Assembly (NCBI GenBank): GCA_903959115.1
Contig: CAJBVU010000058.1
Location: forward strand, 1-5,873
Length of the DNA: 5,873 bases
Source of the DNA: an uncultured Bacteroidota bacterium
GTDB lineage: Bacteria > Bacteroidota > Bacteroidia > NS11-12g > UBA955
Reading direction: 5' to 3'
In this document: piece by piece, positions 4,181-5,873 of the stretch
Numbering within the stretch: the stretch's first letter is position 1
Layout: every line of letters starts with the position of its first letter
Program-made: the position numbers and the translations under genes
The notes under the pieces: model-generated
What the model saw: only the letters and a program-made list of their open reading frames with translations
Database searches by the model: none
Told to the model about the DNA's origin: nothing

Positions 4181-5873
4181 GTCTTATTGTTCTTGGGTAT
4201 TTCACTGTTCCACTGTGGGGGCAAACGCCCGACCTTGGATGGAACAATAGCGGAACGCAGGGTTTGGCGGTGGCAGACAGCCTGATTTATGTGAATGAGA
4301 TTACCGCCGAGGAACTCATACGTCACCCATTATTGACCCAAGACGAGGGCTTATCGATTATCCAACATCGAACCCAATTTGGGGAAATTTTGGAATTAAT
4401 GGAGTTACAGCAATGTCGTTTCACCACAAATCGACTGATAGAATTGCGACCTTATTTGATTTTTTCGCCATCTACAAAACTGGCTCGGGCGGCTTGGCTG
4501 CAAGAGTTGAGATCGGCAAAAGGCAATAACAGTTACAGCAATACGTATTATCCGAATCGACTGAAATCGACACCCAATTCGTTGGGTGGGCCTTGGGGGC
4601 ATTCGTTGCAGTTGCGATGGAATAACGGACAGACCATTTCCGTTGGGGGCTCATTGCAATTGGATCCTGGGGAGACATTGAGGAGCTTACAAAACGGGAT
4701 TGGATTGGGGACCCCGTCGGGGGCGTCCATTGGCTCAACGACAAATAGAGTACTGAGAGAATTCGGCGACGTATGGAGTAATTTCCCCTTTCGACAGTGG
4801 CATGCGCGGATTGGCAACATTCCATTAGGCCGGGGATTTGCCATTGAGAAATTGGTGCTCGGCAAGTATAATTTACAGTTGGGACAGGGTTTGGTGCAAG
4901 GCGGACTTTCGGGATTTTGGAGTGCTCCATTGTTGTGGGCGAGGAAGTCGCCAGATTGGGATTTAGCGGAGAAACGCGGCTTTGATGAGTATCGAGGTCA
5001 TTCTGGGGTGGCGATGGCTTTTAACTTCGGTGTTGGCGGCGCGAGCAGATCCCGATTGGGTTTTGGTAATGACAAAAAGATGGCGGGCAAAATACAGATG
5101 ATTATTTCTGTATCACAGGACAGGCTATCTGCAAGAACCGATTCATCGGGAGGGATTCAAAGTTTGATTTCGGATGGGATGTTTAGCACGGAGAGTGCGC
5201 TGCGTTGGTTTCGGAACACTACACAGTGGCAGGGGACGATGGCGTTGCAATATCAATCTTTGCGTCGTTGCACCTATGGCATTTCGTGGAGTGGTTATCG
5301 TTATTCACGGGAATGGAATTCAGTGACTGATTGGGTTGATTTGGGCCCCGCGCTGCGCGCGGGAACCAAATTTCACTACCCTCAATTTTGGTTCACCCGT
5401 TTTCAAAAATCAGGGGGTATGTGGTTCATGAATGTTGCCATGCAATGGCAATCGGTGAAAATGAATCCCAAAAATCTTGTTTTCCGTGAGCTACAATCTA
5501 CATTCTACCCTATTTCATTTGTGATGGGGTATGTGAAGCCGATGGGTAAAAATGCCGACCTCTCGCTTCGCTACTATTTCATTCAGCGCAATTTCCGTCC
5601 GCCCCAAGGACTTTTTAATGAGTTTCAGCAGAATCATCAACGACTCAGCATGACATTGAGCAGCAATCCAAACTATAAATATTCCTTAAAGTATGGCGCT
5701 GAAATTGGGAAAAATTTAAGGTATAATGTCGATGGCGAAAAAACCGTGACTGTGATTTACCAACTGGGAATTTCTGCAAAATATTCAAAGGTGTGGTCGT
5801 CGGAGCTGCTTTGGCAGCTCCGACGCAACAGCGATCCACTTGCTTGGGAAAATGATGCAGCGACCCATTACTC
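4126..5873 (+). CDS. Secreted helix-hairpin-helix protein with putative outer-membrane barrel, C-terminus cut by window edge
   Basis: Open for 582 codons to the right edge. Residues 1-16 are basic (KR, KK), a hydrophobic stretch at 17-32 ends at WGQ, and the protein is then probably exported. Residues about 54-113 match the ComEA-like helix-hairpin-helix fold (VNEITAEELIRHPLLTQDEG, then IIQHRTQFGEILELMELQQC, then IELRPYLIF), though the usual Gly-x-Gly hairpin turn is absent. The remainder is beta-rich, with at least 21 Trp, and carries GKYNLQLGQGLV and a following YRGHSGVA that I recognise from Bacteroidota 'helix-hairpin-helix domain-containing' proteins of about 650-750 residues. I infer a periplasmic HhH followed by an outer-membrane barrel; the function is unknown. 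ComEA binds DNA during uptake, but many residues differ here. GGAGGG (4109-4114) lies 11 nt before ATG 4126 and favours that start; ATG 4102 in the same frame is an alternative. It overlaps the previous gene by 55 bp. Two strong hairpins lie within the coding sequence. Confidence 0.88.
   Translation, partial: MAPTIGLAKRNANQKKLVSLIVLGYFTVPLWGQTPDLGWNNSGTQGLAVADSLIYVNEITAEELIRHPLLTQDEGLSIIQHRTQFGEILELMELQQCRFTTNRLIELRPYLIFSPSTKLARAAWLQELRSAKGNNSYSNTYYPNRLKSTPNSLGGPWGHSLQLRWNNGQTISVGGSLQLDPGETLRSLQNGIGLGTPSGASIGSTTNRVLREFGDVWSNFPFRQWHARIGNIPLGRGFAIEKLVLGKYNLQLGQGLVQGGLSGFWSAPLLWARKSPDWDLAEKRGFDEYRGHSGVAMAFNFGVGGASRSRLGFGNDKKMAGKIQMIISVSQDRLSARTDSSGGIQSLISDGMFSTESALRWFRNTTQWQGTMALQYQSLRRCTYGISWSGYRYSREWNSVTDWVDLGPALRAGTKFHYPQFWFTRFQKSGGMWFMNVAMQWQSVKMNPKNLVFRELQSTFYPISFVMGYVKPMGKNADLSLRYYFIQRNFRPPQGLFNEFQQNHQRLSMTLSSNPNYKYSLKYGAEIGKNLRYNVDGEKTVTVIYQLGISAKYSKVWSSELLWQLRRNSDPLAWENDAATHY
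5340..5370. repeat. GC-rich inverted repeat inside the HhH gene
   Basis: The arms TTTGG (5340-5344) and CCAAA (5366-5370) enclose a symmetrical 2x2 mismatch, then CCCGCGC (5347-5353) pairs with GCGCGGG (5357-5363) around a TGC loop. The encoded peptide is DLGPALRAGTKF and the reading frame is intact. No T-run follows, so it is not an intrinsic terminator. Pairing is seen directly; whether it folds in the mRNA is inferred. Confidence 0.6.
5798..5825. repeat. Perfect 12-bp hairpin inside the HhH gene
   Basis: CGTCGGAGCTGC (5798-5809) and GCAGCTCCGACG (5814-5825) are exact reverse complements separated by the loop TTTG. Eight or more of the stem pairs are G-C, so the mRNA hairpin should be very stable. 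It encodes SSELLWQLRR in the open HhH frame. Neither strand has a T-run after it, so it does not look like a rho-independent terminator. It could be chance, an mRNA element or a dispersed palindromic repeat. Confidence 0.7.

Noticed and set aside
4472..4930. Open reading frame on the minus strand opposite the HhH gene
   Set aside because: The plus strand here encodes a protein with recognisable family motifs; the minus frame shows no motif and low plausibility, so it is a shadow.
5798..5825. Rho-independent terminator
   Set aside because: Neither arm is followed by a T-run, and the HhH frame continues open through it to the window edge.

Overview
The window looks like ordinary chromosome of a Bacteroidota bacterium (no closer placement is possible by eye). 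The case rests on four things: a membrane-anchored M23 peptidase with a Bacteroidota-style N-terminus, followed by a short MerR-type protein; a large secreted helix-hairpin-helix (HhH) plus putative beta-barrel protein of a kind I know from this phylum; starts mostly without strong Shine-Dalgarno sequences; and AT-rich elements resembling the Bacteroidota -7 box (TAnnTTTG).

Layout. 1-1160 (minus): hutI, imidazolonepropionase of histidine degradation, cut by the left edge so that the C-terminus is missing. 1161-1188: a 28-bp divergent gap. 1189-1722 (plus): a gamma-class carbonic anhydrase-like left-handed beta-helix protein with all three zinc histidines. 1723-1838: a 116-bp non-coding gap with a putative promoter. 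1839-2798 (plus): membrane-anchored M23/LytM peptidoglycan endopeptidase. 2799-2858: a short gap with a second, similar putative promoter. 2859-3254 (plus): a MerR-family DNA-binding protein. 3251-4180 (plus): an unrecognised, Trp-rich, probably exported protein whose ATG overlaps the merR-like stop codon. 4126-5873 (plus, open at the right edge): the HhH plus barrel protein, overlapping the preceding gene by 55 bp. No gap exceeds 300 bp, and I saw no tRNA, rRNA, insertion sequence or CRISPR array.

How the genes fit together. hutI and the carbonic anhydrase are housekeeping or catabolic enzymes that share only a tiny divergent control region. The M23 peptidase remodels the cell wall. The merR-like gene, the 309-residue gene and the HhH gene are overlapped and look translationally coupled, so a regulator appears to be co-transcribed with two uncharacterised envelope proteins. 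This three-gene unit is the least understood part of the window. Other points worth checking are a perfect 12-bp hairpin and a second GC-rich hairpin inside the HhH coding region, the 55-bp gene overlap, matching promoter-like elements 16 nt before two starts, and a local reversal of strand GC skew that does not follow gene orientation.
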